DNA from: Sphaerolaimus hirsutus
Taxonomy: Eukaryota; Nematoda; Chromadorea; Monhysterida; Sphaerolaimidae
Assembly: GCA_964036195.1 (NCBI GenBank)
Contig: OZ038455.1
Location: 13,471,855 to 13,535,854, forward strand
Direction: 5' to 3'
DNA length: 64,000 nucleotides
In this document: positions 9,871-22,100 of the stretch, piece after piece
Position numbering within the stretch: the stretch's first letter is position 1
How the letters are laid out: every line of letters begins with the position of its first letter
The notes under the pieces: generated by a model
The model's input: only the letters and a program-made list of their open reading frames with translations
The model's database searches: none
What the model was told of the DNA's origin: nothing
Translations under genes and position numbers: made by a program

Positions 9871-12580
9871 AGCAGAGTTGTTCAAATACCAGTTGACATT
9901 TGGCGTCATTGTCAACTAGTGGGTGTAGGGTCATATCGTGTCAATTCCTTATGTGGAGAACTACTATTTATAAGTGAGAGGTTATGGCAAGTTGAATGGC
10001 AAGTGATAAGTAAAAAAAAACAGTAAATTTATAAGTGGCAAGTGGAATGCCAAGTTAAAGGGCAAATGGCACTATGGCAGGTCACAAGAAAACACTAAAA
10101 ACGTTTTTGTCTTTTTACCTGCATTTCACTTCTCAGTAATAAATTTACTTCTCTCTGACTCACTGATAAATCTTTTTGTTCTCCATGTGCGGAATTGGCA
10201 CCCTCTTGACATTAACGGAAAATGGAAATTTGACACCCTAGTGCAATACACATACATGCAGGCGGTGTTGTGGAAATGTGTGCGCACATCGGATGTGCAT
10301 GTATTTATCTTTACATACTGTTCTATTGTCAATCAAGTTGTTAATTATATTATAGTTGTAATCATTAGTAAATATTATGCATGTGTAAATCGTGTAAAAT
10401 AAGCTGATGCAAAAAGTTCCATGGTCATATGGAACATTATTTTTCAGAGTAATTTCTTACTTGATTCCCTTGGGGAGTAACTTTTCATCAGAATTGTCAA
10501 CAATGGTTTGCATAGGGGATTATTCAAAATGGAGAGTTCTTCGAGGTAACATTATAGATAATTTTATCATTATTTTTATCATATTGTTTAAAAACTTATA
10601 GAAACACACTGGTCATCATCCCTAGTCTATAATTTTTTTTCGTTTTTTTGTTTGTTATTTGTTGATGTGTCACAAAATATTTAACTGATACAATAAATAT
10701 TTTGTTGAGATCACTTATCTGTCTCACATTAATATGCAGCTTTTCCATCAACTTATTTAAACACAACTCATGCAAACAACAATAGGAACTATTGCATGAG
10801 CAACAACTGAAAGCACATCCTATTTAGCTCTCATGAATGTTGAAGATGTGGGCACTGGAAATAGGCTATAATGTATAGATAATTCCGCATGCACACACAT
10901 TTCCGTAACACCGCGCGTGTGTATGTGTATTGCTCACGCAAACTGTGATCTGCTCTCGCGGGCATGTGTAGGGAGACATACTGTGATATGGGCACTGCGG
11001 CATGTGTAGGGATACATACTGTGATATGGGCTGTATGTGTAATGTAGCACACTCCTTGAAAAGCGCCATGGCGCTTTTGGCGCTCGGCGGTATTTTCGCC
11101 CAGCGCAAGGAACAAAATGCCTGGCGCTGGCGCTTGGCGCTAGCGCCAAAGCAAAAAGCGCCATGACGCTTCTGGCGCTAGGCGCCATTTCGCTCTAGGT
11201 GCTAGGGGCTATTTTGCTCATTTTGGCGTTAGGGGTCGAAAAAGCGCCATGGCGGCCCGCCAGCGCCCGCCAAGTTCTGGCGCTTTTCACATCACTGGTC
11301 GTTGGTTTCAACGTGTGCTCTGCATTAAGCCGGAGTTACAGCATAACGATAAATAGAAGGTGATATTTACGACAAATAAAACGTCACCGATAAATCCATT
11401 ATTTTCATGTTTTCAAGTTGTTTATTGAAAATAAATGTTCAATACTTGAATTTGTATAAAAAATCTTTCATATGGGAGATGTTAAATTCGAATTTGAAAG
11501 AAAAACGTTCGATGTAAAATGGTCCGCCGACAAATCAATTTAACGGTGATGCCCTAAAATCAATTTGTCGACGGTCATTGCATGAAATGGCCATCGACAA
11601 ATTGATTTGTCGGCGGACCATTTTACATCGAACGTTTTTCTTTCAAATTCGAATTTAACATCTCCCATATGAAAGATTTTTTATACAAATTTGAGTAATG
11701 AACATTTATTTTCAATAAAAAACTTGAAAACATGAAAATAATGGATTTATCAGTGACGTTTTATTTGTCGTATCACAATCTATTTATCGCTATGCAGTAA
11801 CTCCGGCTTTATATTAATAGATCACAAACTGCGGTATTTGTCATGTACGTTGTCTTTACATTCAATTTGGGTGGGGGCATTGCGAGCGGGGGGTTATTTT
11901 TTCACCAGCTAAATTTTAGAGGGTATTTCGAGGGGAGGGATCGATTCAATGGGGATGTGGTAATTCGAGGTAATACGGTATGCATGCATCCCTGTTCTAA
12001 AGTCACTCAGTCATTAGTTTTAACATGTGTTTTGCGTTATACATACAGATCAGACACTGCGGTATCTGTCGTGTACATGCTCTTTACACCCTATTTTGGT
12101 GCGGGTATTTCAAGGGGGTGTTTTACATTTCCCCAGCTCGCTCACACCCAGTGTATTTCTAGGGGGGGTTCATTCAAGGGGTTTATTCAGGGTAATACGG
12201 TAATAGCAGGAACAAGTTGAACTAGGTACTCTGTAAAATTCACATCAGAACAATTTGTTCGTCTCGCAATGCTTAAACGTAAAATGTGCACACGGGCAAC
12301 GTTTTCCAGCAATGTCACTCCCAGCAATGTTTCAGGCGTGCCCGTCAAATATGCGGCTATTCCCGGTGCAAACAGCAGTTGTCTAATTCGGCCCTTTTGT
12401 TTTTCATTGTTTTCGCGAGTTTCCTTCATTCAGTGTGAAATGGAAGCATCTGTTTTGTGGATTTATCGGTCTGTCGCTCGGCGAATGCTTCACATATTTT
12501 GCTGAATTTGACATGGTGTATTTGAACTCACTGAATGGCAATAGATTTCGTATTAAAATCGTTTCTATCTGGACACAAAA
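9871..12580. other. Repeat-filled intergenic region upstream of kinesin
   Basis: Holds a block at 10928-11040 that matches 9550-9640 (gatctgctctcgcgggcatg, gatatgggcactg), a GCGCC repeat at 11060-11290, a fold-back at 11326-11811 set inside a TA-type MITE relic, and further MITE pieces to 12205. No protein-coding exon or RNA gene was recognised. The kinesin promoter must lie near 12.2-12.58 kb, but no core motif is clear. Confidence 0.4.
11326..11811. mobile_element. Near-perfect fold-back element
   Basis: Ends taagccggagttac and gtaactccggctttaa-like; arms 11326-11553 and about 11590-11811 are almost exact inverted copies with a loop under 40 bp. It interrupts the conserved interior of a TA-type MITE (gtgttctgcat...agatcacaaactgcgg). 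Confidence 0.8.
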
Positions 12581-15500
12581 ATGTCGTCACAATCAAATGG
12601 AGGTTCAGATTCTTGTGCAGTTACCGTTGTTGTTCGAATAAAACCAAGGTAGAGTGTATTTTACCATTTCATGGATCACATTTCTAAAAAACGGTTTTTT
12701 CAAGAACTGGAGATGCAAATGGTGCTGAGAATATATGGCATGATTCCTCGCATGTTATTGTCCGATTCACAAAGGTCAGTTAAACTGAAATTAACAATGT
12801 GTTTTTTTACATTTTAGCTGTACTATAGCGCAGTAGTAATCGACGGGCTTTTCACTATACAATTCCATGTAATGGAACAGTCCAACGAAACGCGCACGTC
12901 GCTTTAAAGGGAACCATGCGTCATGAGGACTTGGCGCAACGCCAACATATTTGGTGAACACCCGATTTAGTGAACATAAAACACTATTGTGACGGTAAAA
13001 CAGCATGAACATGCGAGCAAATACACTGCCCATTCATTGACACACTACGCACACTACGCACACTAGTTGACACAAGTTGTCAACTCAGATTTCGGCTTCA
13101 CGTGTCGCAGATGCTCCAAATGCACATGCGGCAACGTTGAAAAGCTTTGAAAAGGCAACGGAGATTGCTCTGCAACTCGCGAAGCCGAAATCTGAGTTGA
13201 CACACGTGTGTCAACTAGTGTGCGGGATATTTCCATTATCAACTATTAGCGGCCATTTCTGGTCGCTTAATTGCATTCTGCGGCCAGCGTCAGCCGAGAA
13301 CTTGGCAGCAAGCCAAGTCCTCATACGTGGTGCGATCCGCTTTAAAATGTTACGAAATGTTAGCGCCGAGCCAAAAAACTGCGTAGATTGTTAACCCATT
13401 TAACACCGGATTTGCGGACTGAGTAAAATCAACCAAAAACCGAACGGTATCCGTTTGTTCAAATTTGGATTTAGGTAATTAATTTTTAATTCGAATCGTA
13501 CCTACATTATACTGAGAAGTCAGTCTTACAAATCGATTTACAAATTGTACGAAAGTGTGGCGTGTAGACGCAATGTTGCACGGCACACTCAAATTTTCAG
13601 TTGCAGTTCGAACACTTTTTCAAGGGCGGAATTCAAAAGGGCGGAATTAAAATCGGGGGTGGAATTCAAAAACGTCCGAACCGCCCTCGATTTCAATTCC
13701 GCACATGAAACGTTCAAACACTTTGACGATGGCGGAATTGCCTCGAATTGTGCAGGGGCAGAATTAATTCGGAAAGGGCGGAAAGCGCAAAGCGTTTGCA
13801 CAATGTCCGCACTCTTTTTATGCATGGCGGAATTGCCTCGAATTGTGCACGGGCCAAATTAATTCAGAAAGCGCAAAGCGTTTGAACAATGTCCGCACTC
13901 TTTTGAGTGTGCAGTGCGCCATCTAGGCAAGAAAACATTGGGACACTTTCTAGAGGGTGGAATTCAGTTTACACAAATATGCCACACGGTGAACTTCAAT
14001 TCGTTAAAACAAGTGGATATTACTAAAAAAATTCTCTATTCATTTTTGAAGACAAAGCCTAGATCTACCTATAAAAGTTTTTTCACAAATATATTTGGCA
14101 AGATAAGTGAGATGTGTTTCTCACAACAACCTTCTCTAATGGGTGGAATTGAAAGTCAAGGGCGGAATTGAAAGTGTCCCAATCATTTTGAAACTTGCTG
14201 CGTGGAAATGTTATGACACGCAAATCAGCGAAAAGTGTACGAATTCGTCCGGATTCCGTTCGAATGTCCAAAAAATGCCCTAAAAATCCTTTAAAAAGTC
14301 GTTCGAACTGCGCTTGGAGTTCCGCCTTGGCGGAACTCAAAAACGTTCGAACTGCACTTGAAAATTTTGAGTGTGCGGTGCGCCGGAAATCCAAATGTGA
14401 GAAAATCGCACATTGCCTTCACATCAATGCATAACCTCAAAATCGCACCCTCCCATAACTCGCAGCACCACCACTCTACGTGCACAAGAAAATACGCCTT
14501 TGACCATGTATTTGATGAGTCGACGAGTCAGCAACAATTGTACGACGATTTCGGCACCAAGGCATTGATATCCTTCCAGCAACTCAACAGGAACACTTGT
14601 ATTATCACTTATGGGCAAACTGGCAGCGGCAAGACGTATTCCATGTTGGGAAGTGAGGTCTGTTATTGTCGGTTATGAGATGGCGTTTAAGCAAAAACAA
14701 TATGCAAACTTCTTGAAACTAAACGTATGTGCAACAATATGCACCATGGTGTGTCGACAAAAATTCCATTTTATAGCTATGGTTGTCAGAAATTTCTCCC
14801 AGTTCCAAATACATTATCTTTACAAAAATCGCCACTAGCAATCAAAAAACTCCACTGCTAGCAGTTCATCCCATCGTATTCGAATAATGTTGTTTGTGGG
14901 GAGCGTGTTTATTCTCAAATGGCTCATTTCTCGCTACCATTACCATAGTTGTTAAAATTACTGAACTTTCAAAAAAGTATATACCTATGTAAATGTAAGT
15001 ACCGTATTTCCTCGAAATACCCCCCGGGGGGTGATTGTTCCATAGTGGTCCCGAGAGGGGGGGGGGGGGTTAAACGAGGGGGGGGGGTATTTCGAGGGGG
15101 GGGGGTTATTATTTCACAAGAAAATTTTTGAAAACCAAGTACGAAATTGTCGTCTGAAACGTACGCAGACGTCGAAAAATGCCAACAAAAACTGCCATTT
15201 ATAAGGTTCTGTAGACTAATATTAGTACGTAGATGGTATAAACACTGTTCTAACGTGATTCCGACATTGTTTTAACGTGTGTTCTGCACTACGCAGAACA
15301 TAAACTGCCGTATTTGTCATGTACGTTCTCTTTACACTCAATTGGGGGGGGGGGTATTTCGAGGGGGGGGTGATTGTTTCATAGTGGTCTCGAGAGGGGG
15401 GGGGGGGGTCAAACGAGGGGGTATTTCAAGAGGGGGGGGGGTATTTCGAGGAAAATACGGTATTTTTGTTTTTACCCACCACAAAGTATAGAAAATGTCA

Positions 15501-16175
15501 AATACTTTTTATTCATACTCATGCATAAATGTGAGTAAAATACTTTTTATCCATGGAAAATGTAAAAGCGAGTACTTTTCCCCTGGAAAACGTAAAAAGC
15601 TACTACATGAGAGAGTGTCAGTTTTACACTGGAAGGTATAATATATGTCGTTTTTAGTGATTATTTAGTATTTTTTAGAAAAATGATAGGATTTCTTCTA
15701 AATTTTGTTAGGTATTTTAGCAAGAGAAAATTGTGATTTTAACAACAAAAATACATTTTCTCTGTACGTGTGTACTTTTCAAATGTATGCTTAAAATGAG
15801 TACATCGCTTTTGTTTAAAGTATATGTAAATGAATTTACCGCGTACTCGCGTACCCGTAATTTTCGAGTAAACGTACGTATATTTTAACAACTGTGACCA
15901 TTACAGCAGAATCCCGGTCTGTTGCCTAGGATATGCGCAGAACTATTGAAAAAGCACCGAGACTCTGCAGATGAAACTGAACTTCATTTCAGGTAGCTTC
16001 TATTCTATCAACAACATCAACAATTCATGGATTTCACATTATTTTACATTTTTTCTGTTACCACTTTACAGTCTGTATGAAATTTACAATGACAAAGTCT
16101 ATGATCTTCTGTCAAACACGAAAGGAAAGAGATGTAGAGTGAGGCAACACCCCGTCGCCGGCCCGCACGTAGAAG
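12581..16175 (+). CDS. Kinesin exons 1-5: first half of motor domain with P-loop
   Basis: Exon 1 ends in the first motor strand (AVTVVVRIKP). Exon 2 (ENIWHDSSHVIV) has a weak acceptor ttttttcaag. Exon 3 holds YAFDHVFDES, RNTCIITYGQTGSGKTYSML (P-loop). Exon 4 carries NPGLLPRICAELL, and exon 5 LYEIYNDKVYDLL and VRQHPVAGPHVEG, typical of kinesin-3 (conserved EIYN.KV.DLL and HP..GP.VE). Exon 1 ends phase 2, exons 2 and 3 phase 0, exon 4 phase 2, exon 5 phase 1. These exons are single copy in the window. Intron 2 contains two repeat elements and intron 3 a MITE. Confidence 0.9.
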
Positions 16176-19100
16176 GTATTTACGATTATCGATTTACCTA
16201 TATGTTATTTAGTGTATTAGACACCCACGTCAAAACGAAAAACTGTCCAAATAATGACTGAGCTTGGCCTGTAAAATTGATATGGACCAGGATTTTTGTG
16301 ATCTGCTTCTTTACATTGACCCGCGTATGGGGGGGGGGGGGCAGGCTCAGCCCCCCCTCAAAATGGCCCGTGGCATTGGAAAGAGACATAGAGAAAACGA
16401 TGCCTCATTTTCTAAATAAATTCTCTATACATTTTTTGTTGACATCTTCCATTCCTGCAGGGTTGAGTCGAGTCGAGTTAAAATCAGACACAGACATGCA
16501 AAATTTGATAAAAGCCTGTCACCAAGCGAGGACAACCAGTTGCAGGGATAAGCAGCACCTGAGCAGCAGGTAATCAAATTTTCATTTATGGGATCTATTA
16601 TTTGCCAGGGGTCAAATTCTGAACGTAAGTCGCATGTAAGGCATCGTGTCGTCTGTCTGACACGCGAGTTATTTATCCGTTATCTTTAGTTGCGCTGGCA
16701 GCGTGCCAACTCGTACTTATCCGTGAGTGCGCTGTTATCGATCATATTCGTTGTTGTTAAATAATTTACATTTCACATTTCAATCGCTTTGCATTTGCGC
16801 TTTTAACAGCGAGGAAATTTTTGTCAATCTACAAGAGTTGCATGCATTTCAAACAATTGGCATACTGCCAATTGGAACCGCACATGCACAGTATCATGTC
16901 GCCATCGTATATACCTGCACACTTGCTTTCGTTCCACTTCCATTTGGGGCAATTTTTCGCTCATTTGACACCCAAAAATTTCAGGAGCCATGCAATTTTC
17001 ACCCTGTGGAGAACAGGCAGCACGGGTCAAACTACACTGTTCAACATGGTTGACCTGGCTGGAAGGTTATTGCAAATATTTTTTTTTTATTTTTTCTGCT
17101 TTTTGAGGTAAAACGTGAGTGAAAATCTCGCGAAACACGAATTACGTGAAGATTAATGGTGGGTACTCAGATATGTAAACGCTTGCAGCGGTTGAACACC
17201 AGGGGCCAGATTTAATTCTCCCTTCAGATTTGTAGGGTAGGGCGTACGCCCGATAGATTTTATTAAGTTCAGCCGCATCGACGCACATGCACCGAGAGCA
17301 AGGCGGTTTGTAAAATACATGAAATTACCCTTTAAGGTCGCCGATATTGCAATATGACGTATATCGCTTCGATTTTGGCCGGGAAATCACGATTTCGTCA
17401 TTTCTTGGCCGTCTGCCAATTCGTTTTTTATTTTATTTTGTCGGGCGGGTTACTCGCATAAGTCGCGCTTTTGTACGCTCGTGCATGCATTTCATTCTTG
17501 TCGCTGCGCTCATGGTTTCGGTTGCAGACAGTGAACACTAAAAAAGTGACCACCTGACTACACAAAAGCGCGACTTATGCGAGTAACCTGCCCGACAAAA
17601 TAAAATAAAAAACGAATTGGCCGACGGCCAAGAAATGACGAAAGCATGATTTCCGTGCCAAAATCGAAGAGTTATACGTCATATTGCAATATCGGCGACC
17701 TTAAGGGATGGTTTCGTATATTTTACGAACCGCCTTGCTAGCGGTGCATGTGCGTCGATGCGGCTAAACTTTAAAAAATCTGTCGGGCGTACGCCCTACC
17801 CTACAAATCTGTAGGGAGAATTAAATCTGGCCCCTGGTAGGAAATTTCTGGTAAAAATACCTTTTTAATGTGTTCTGATGATGTAAACTCGGGAATTTGT
17901 ACCATGGTATTTATCCCGATACCACTCTCCTTTGAAATTTGAAACACGATGAAGAGCTTTGTTCTACTTTCTCTGCGACAGTTTTCAGGCACTATTATTG
18001 TTATGATGTTTGTATTTCATGACACGTGTGAGCTGAAATATCAGCTTACCTAAACGTGGTGATCCACACCCTTTCCAACCTTCCCAACAAAATTTCAGTG
18101 AACGTGTCAACGTGTCAGCAAATCACCAACGAATAAAGGAAACCGCAAGCATCAACAAATCACTGGCAACTTTAGGCAATGTGATCCTGGCACTGAGTGA
18201 GTTCAGCTACTGTTTTTGTGTGTTCTTTTGTGGAATGTGAACATGTAGAAAAACGACTGAATGTAAAATTTATCAGAACATTTGAAGAAAACATTGTTTT
18301 TATAAATTAAATTATCACTGGTTAAAACCCACCGTTTAAGTCTCAGTTTAATCGCTTCGTTATTGTATTCAAGATTATAATGTACCTAGTAGGTATGCAG
18401 AAAATTTTGTTTTATTTTTCAGGCACCAAACAGAAACTCGGCCTAGATGATAGGGCAACACGATACATTCCATACAGGTAAATACAAAATAGGTAAAATA
18501 TATCACATTTTTGTGTCTGGGGAAAGGGGTTCTTCTCATTGTCGGGTGGTTTTCACCCGGTAGAGTATCCAAATGTGTTTTTTTCACCTGAACTGGGCTC
18601 GTTGTTGTTCGATCAGCATTGACCAGTAGCTTCAATATCCACAGCACATTACTATTTACAATTGAGGAATTGTAGTGAAATTTCGGCACAGCATTTCCTT
18701 CAATATAATGGACTTGGGTAGCTGATCCTCTGTACCTGACTAGAAAATATTACCATTTTGTTCTAAAATAAACAATCAAATCAACTAAAGCAGTATTGCA
18801 GTTTTAACCATCCATATCCCAGTTCAATATACCATTCTACTAACCTGTATTGCAGAAATTCCACACTTACATGGCTATTGAGGGACACTTTGGGTGGAAA
18901 TGCCAAAACCTTCATGATTGCAAGTTCGTTGAAAAATTTATTGGTAGTTGGTGATGTAAAGAGAGTCAAGAGTTGGCGCTGTGCACCAAGAACTAAAATA
19001 GTTTTTTTTTGCAAAATAATTTCCATTTTTACTGATGGGCCGATTACTGCCACCGCCAGATGCCCTTAGAGCCACTGAAAAATGGCGCCACATAATTTCA

Positions 19101-22100
19101 GTGCTTTTTGCTTCGGCACTTTTACTTCACTAATGTATTGTTTTTTTTCTCAACTGTTCATTGTTTTCCTTCAGTAATTGTATGCCTCCAAACAATTGTG
19201 CAGCCATATCGCCATCAAATGAGTGCTATGCAGAGACCGTAAAAACCCTCAGATATGCGCACAGAACCAGGAATATTTTCTCCATTCCAGACTACATTTT
19301 CGAGGTACCAAATTTTTGAGGTTTTGAGGTTTCTTTGATTTGTATGATCGAATTTATCGAATTCCATATGTGTTATTTTTCCAACCCTCTCAGCATAGTT
19401 TTACCATTTCATTATTTCTTAGTGTGCTATTTCAAACCATATGATATGTTGATGCTGGCGGTAGCGTCAAATTTCACAGCAGCATTCTGTTCCCGGGGGC
19501 CAGCCTTACACCCTGACAGATGTCATGTAAAATGTCAGACAAATTTACAAAATGTCATGTCATGCTTTATTATGTCCAGTAAAAAAAGAAAGTATTGGTC
19601 ATGCGTAATGTTGAAAATCTTTTCAAACGTTTGTTAGACACTTTACAAATAGGTAACCATAGTCTAGTAGTTGATTGAACTTACTACAAGTTTGTGTTCA
19701 ATCAATCAACTTTACTACAGTAGGGTGCAACACTAGCCGCTGTTACATTTTCATGTGTTATTTTTTTGGCTCTGTGCCAGCTTATTTTTTACAATCCTAT
19801 CTGCTGCTAGCAGCTGATGTTATTTCCATCTGTTTACCTTCAGATCCTTCATTAAAAGTAAATACACCCATTTCATATTAATAACGCATAACGAATAACA
19901 ACTGTAAACGATTTCAGAATTGCCATGGCAACAGAGCGCAAACATCGATTCAGACAGCAGGTGATTCGCTTCTGGTTAAGCTTCAGGAGAGAATAAAACA
20001 GCTGACCGAGAGGTTGGAAAATGTTAGCTTACATGCGTTTTTTAATCCTGTTTTGTGTCATCCTGCAGCTGCGTGCATACCGTGTTTCCTCGAAATACCC
20101 CCAGGGGGTTTATTATTTCGCCAGTAATTTTTTGTTTGGAGGGGGGGTTGAATTCTGGGGGAGGGGCTTATTCGAGGGGGTTCATTATTTTTCAGAGATT
20201 TTCGTGAAGGATCATAGTAAAGAATAAACTATTACATACACAAAACTGGTTATTGAAGTGCCCAATAAGGCGAAAAAGGAGAGAAAGTTACAAGGGGGAA
20301 AATTCAAGGAAATACGGTACTTTAAAAGCTCCACACGGGCCATGGCCCATGGATGCCTTCTTTCCCATTCACTTTGAGGAATGAGTCATGGGTTTTAAAA
20401 CTGTTTATTTGTCTGTCCAACCCTTGGTCTTTGGCTATGCTAGTAGATTGGTAGCTGTATAGATATATCAAAAATGCATGGAAACTTTGTCTACATTGTT
20501 ATCATAAGCACAATGTTTCGCTACTATTATATAGCATAGCAGCCCTTTTCCCGAAACTCAGTGTATAAAGCGTGAGGTGACAGCATTATTGGTATTTGAA
20601 GTGACTCAATATTACAACAATTGTTAGGTATCAAAATGATTTCAAACGAATCACAATACAGATCAATGTAAGATGTTATAAATATTTACATGTTCTTCAG
20701 CTATGTGTGTATCAATGTGGACTAGAAAATAGCGTGCATTCATGCGACAAACCCTGCCTCGGCTGCAATGAAAATAGGCGCATGTAATTTGTAAAAGACC
20801 ATGTATAGTTGACTGCCGGTTTTTCAACAATTATACCAAAAAACATATTACCACAAATCCTTGTAAAAGTCCTTTTGACTAGGGGTTATTCTTGGGGTAG
20901 ATTTATTTTTGCAGTCAATAGATTGTACAAATGGTTCAAATTAACAAATTATTCAATTGTTAAGTGTTTGTTAATGTTCATCGGTATTTCTCATCTCAAA
21001 CGGGGTATTATTCGAACGACAGTTGTTTTCATTGTGTGGGTTTCAAGGGGGTAGTTTTCCTCATGTCAGAAACTGGGGAGGGGGATTCAAGTGAGGGGAC
21101 TTAGAAAAGGATTGACCAGGACAGTTAATTGTTGTCATCAAAAAATTTATTAGAAACTTACTCCCTATCCTAACAGGTTACGAAATTTATGCGGTTTTAA
21201 CATGTAGCAATAGCAACAACAGCATGATGTATAGTAAGAACTGGTTGTTAAAAAGTTATCTTAATAATTGGAGTTGTTCAAAATGGACATTTTCTCCAAC
21301 CCTAGCGTATGCGCGCGCATTGCACTGCGACTGTGGGCAGCTATAAAAGAAAATTGGCTTTTTCTATTTTGGCACAGTTTGATAGTTCGGCATAAAGATA
21401 GAGAGAGACAAATTGAACACCGACTATGTTTTATTCCATCCAAACTTATTTATTCATCACATAAAAATCCCACTTTCACAGTGTCCCGAATTAAAGCCAC
21501 ACCAAAGAATTTACAGAGTAAAATGGGAACATGTCGATTGTATGAACAATATCCTACCTTTAAGCTACCTAAATAAATATCAAACAAGAAAGCGACCCCT
21601 AATTAATATCAATGATCTGCTTCATTTGCGCCATGCAGAAAGGTGGTGTTGTGAGCAAAAACTGCAGCGAGAACGACGTGTCGAATTTGGGCGCGTGCAA
21701 GAGGTGCCGCTGCAATGAACCGTTGAGCATCCGCGTGGGCGACAGGTTAAAGTTGGTTGAAAATGTGATTGTACTTTTTTGCTTTGGTCTGACATTTAGG
21801 CTAGAAACAATAGTTGTCCTTTTTGCAGCATTCAGCGGCACAGCCGCAGTTGCAACACTTCACCATCATTGGCGCACTCGCGAAAGTCTCCAGTCAGCGA
21901 ACAGCAAGCAAAATTTACAGCTTACGGTCAGTCCGATCTGAACGATATACACCGTATATCCTCGAATAACACCCCAGGGGAGTTATTTTTTCGTCAGAGT
22001 TTTTGAGAGGGGGAGTAATTCAAGGAGGAGGAGTTATTCAAGGGAAGTTATTTATATCCACCCGGCCAACAGGGGATGTTATTCAAGGGAGGGACTTATT

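Noticed and set aside
19166-19203. Alternative acceptor for kinesin exon 11 giving NCMPPNNCAA
   Set aside because: Out of phase with exon 10; the acceptor at 19203 restores the conserved MIATISPS.
20697-20790. Cys-rich candidate exon (CGLENSVHSCDKPCLGC)
   Set aside because: Phase from kinesin exon 12 would hit a stop in it, and exons 12 and 13 already join in phase.
21268-21718. Overlapping plus-strand frames before kinesin exon 13
   Set aside because: One includes a charged stretch ending EVPLQ, but joining it breaks phase with exon 12; the acceptor at 21667 fits all neighbours.
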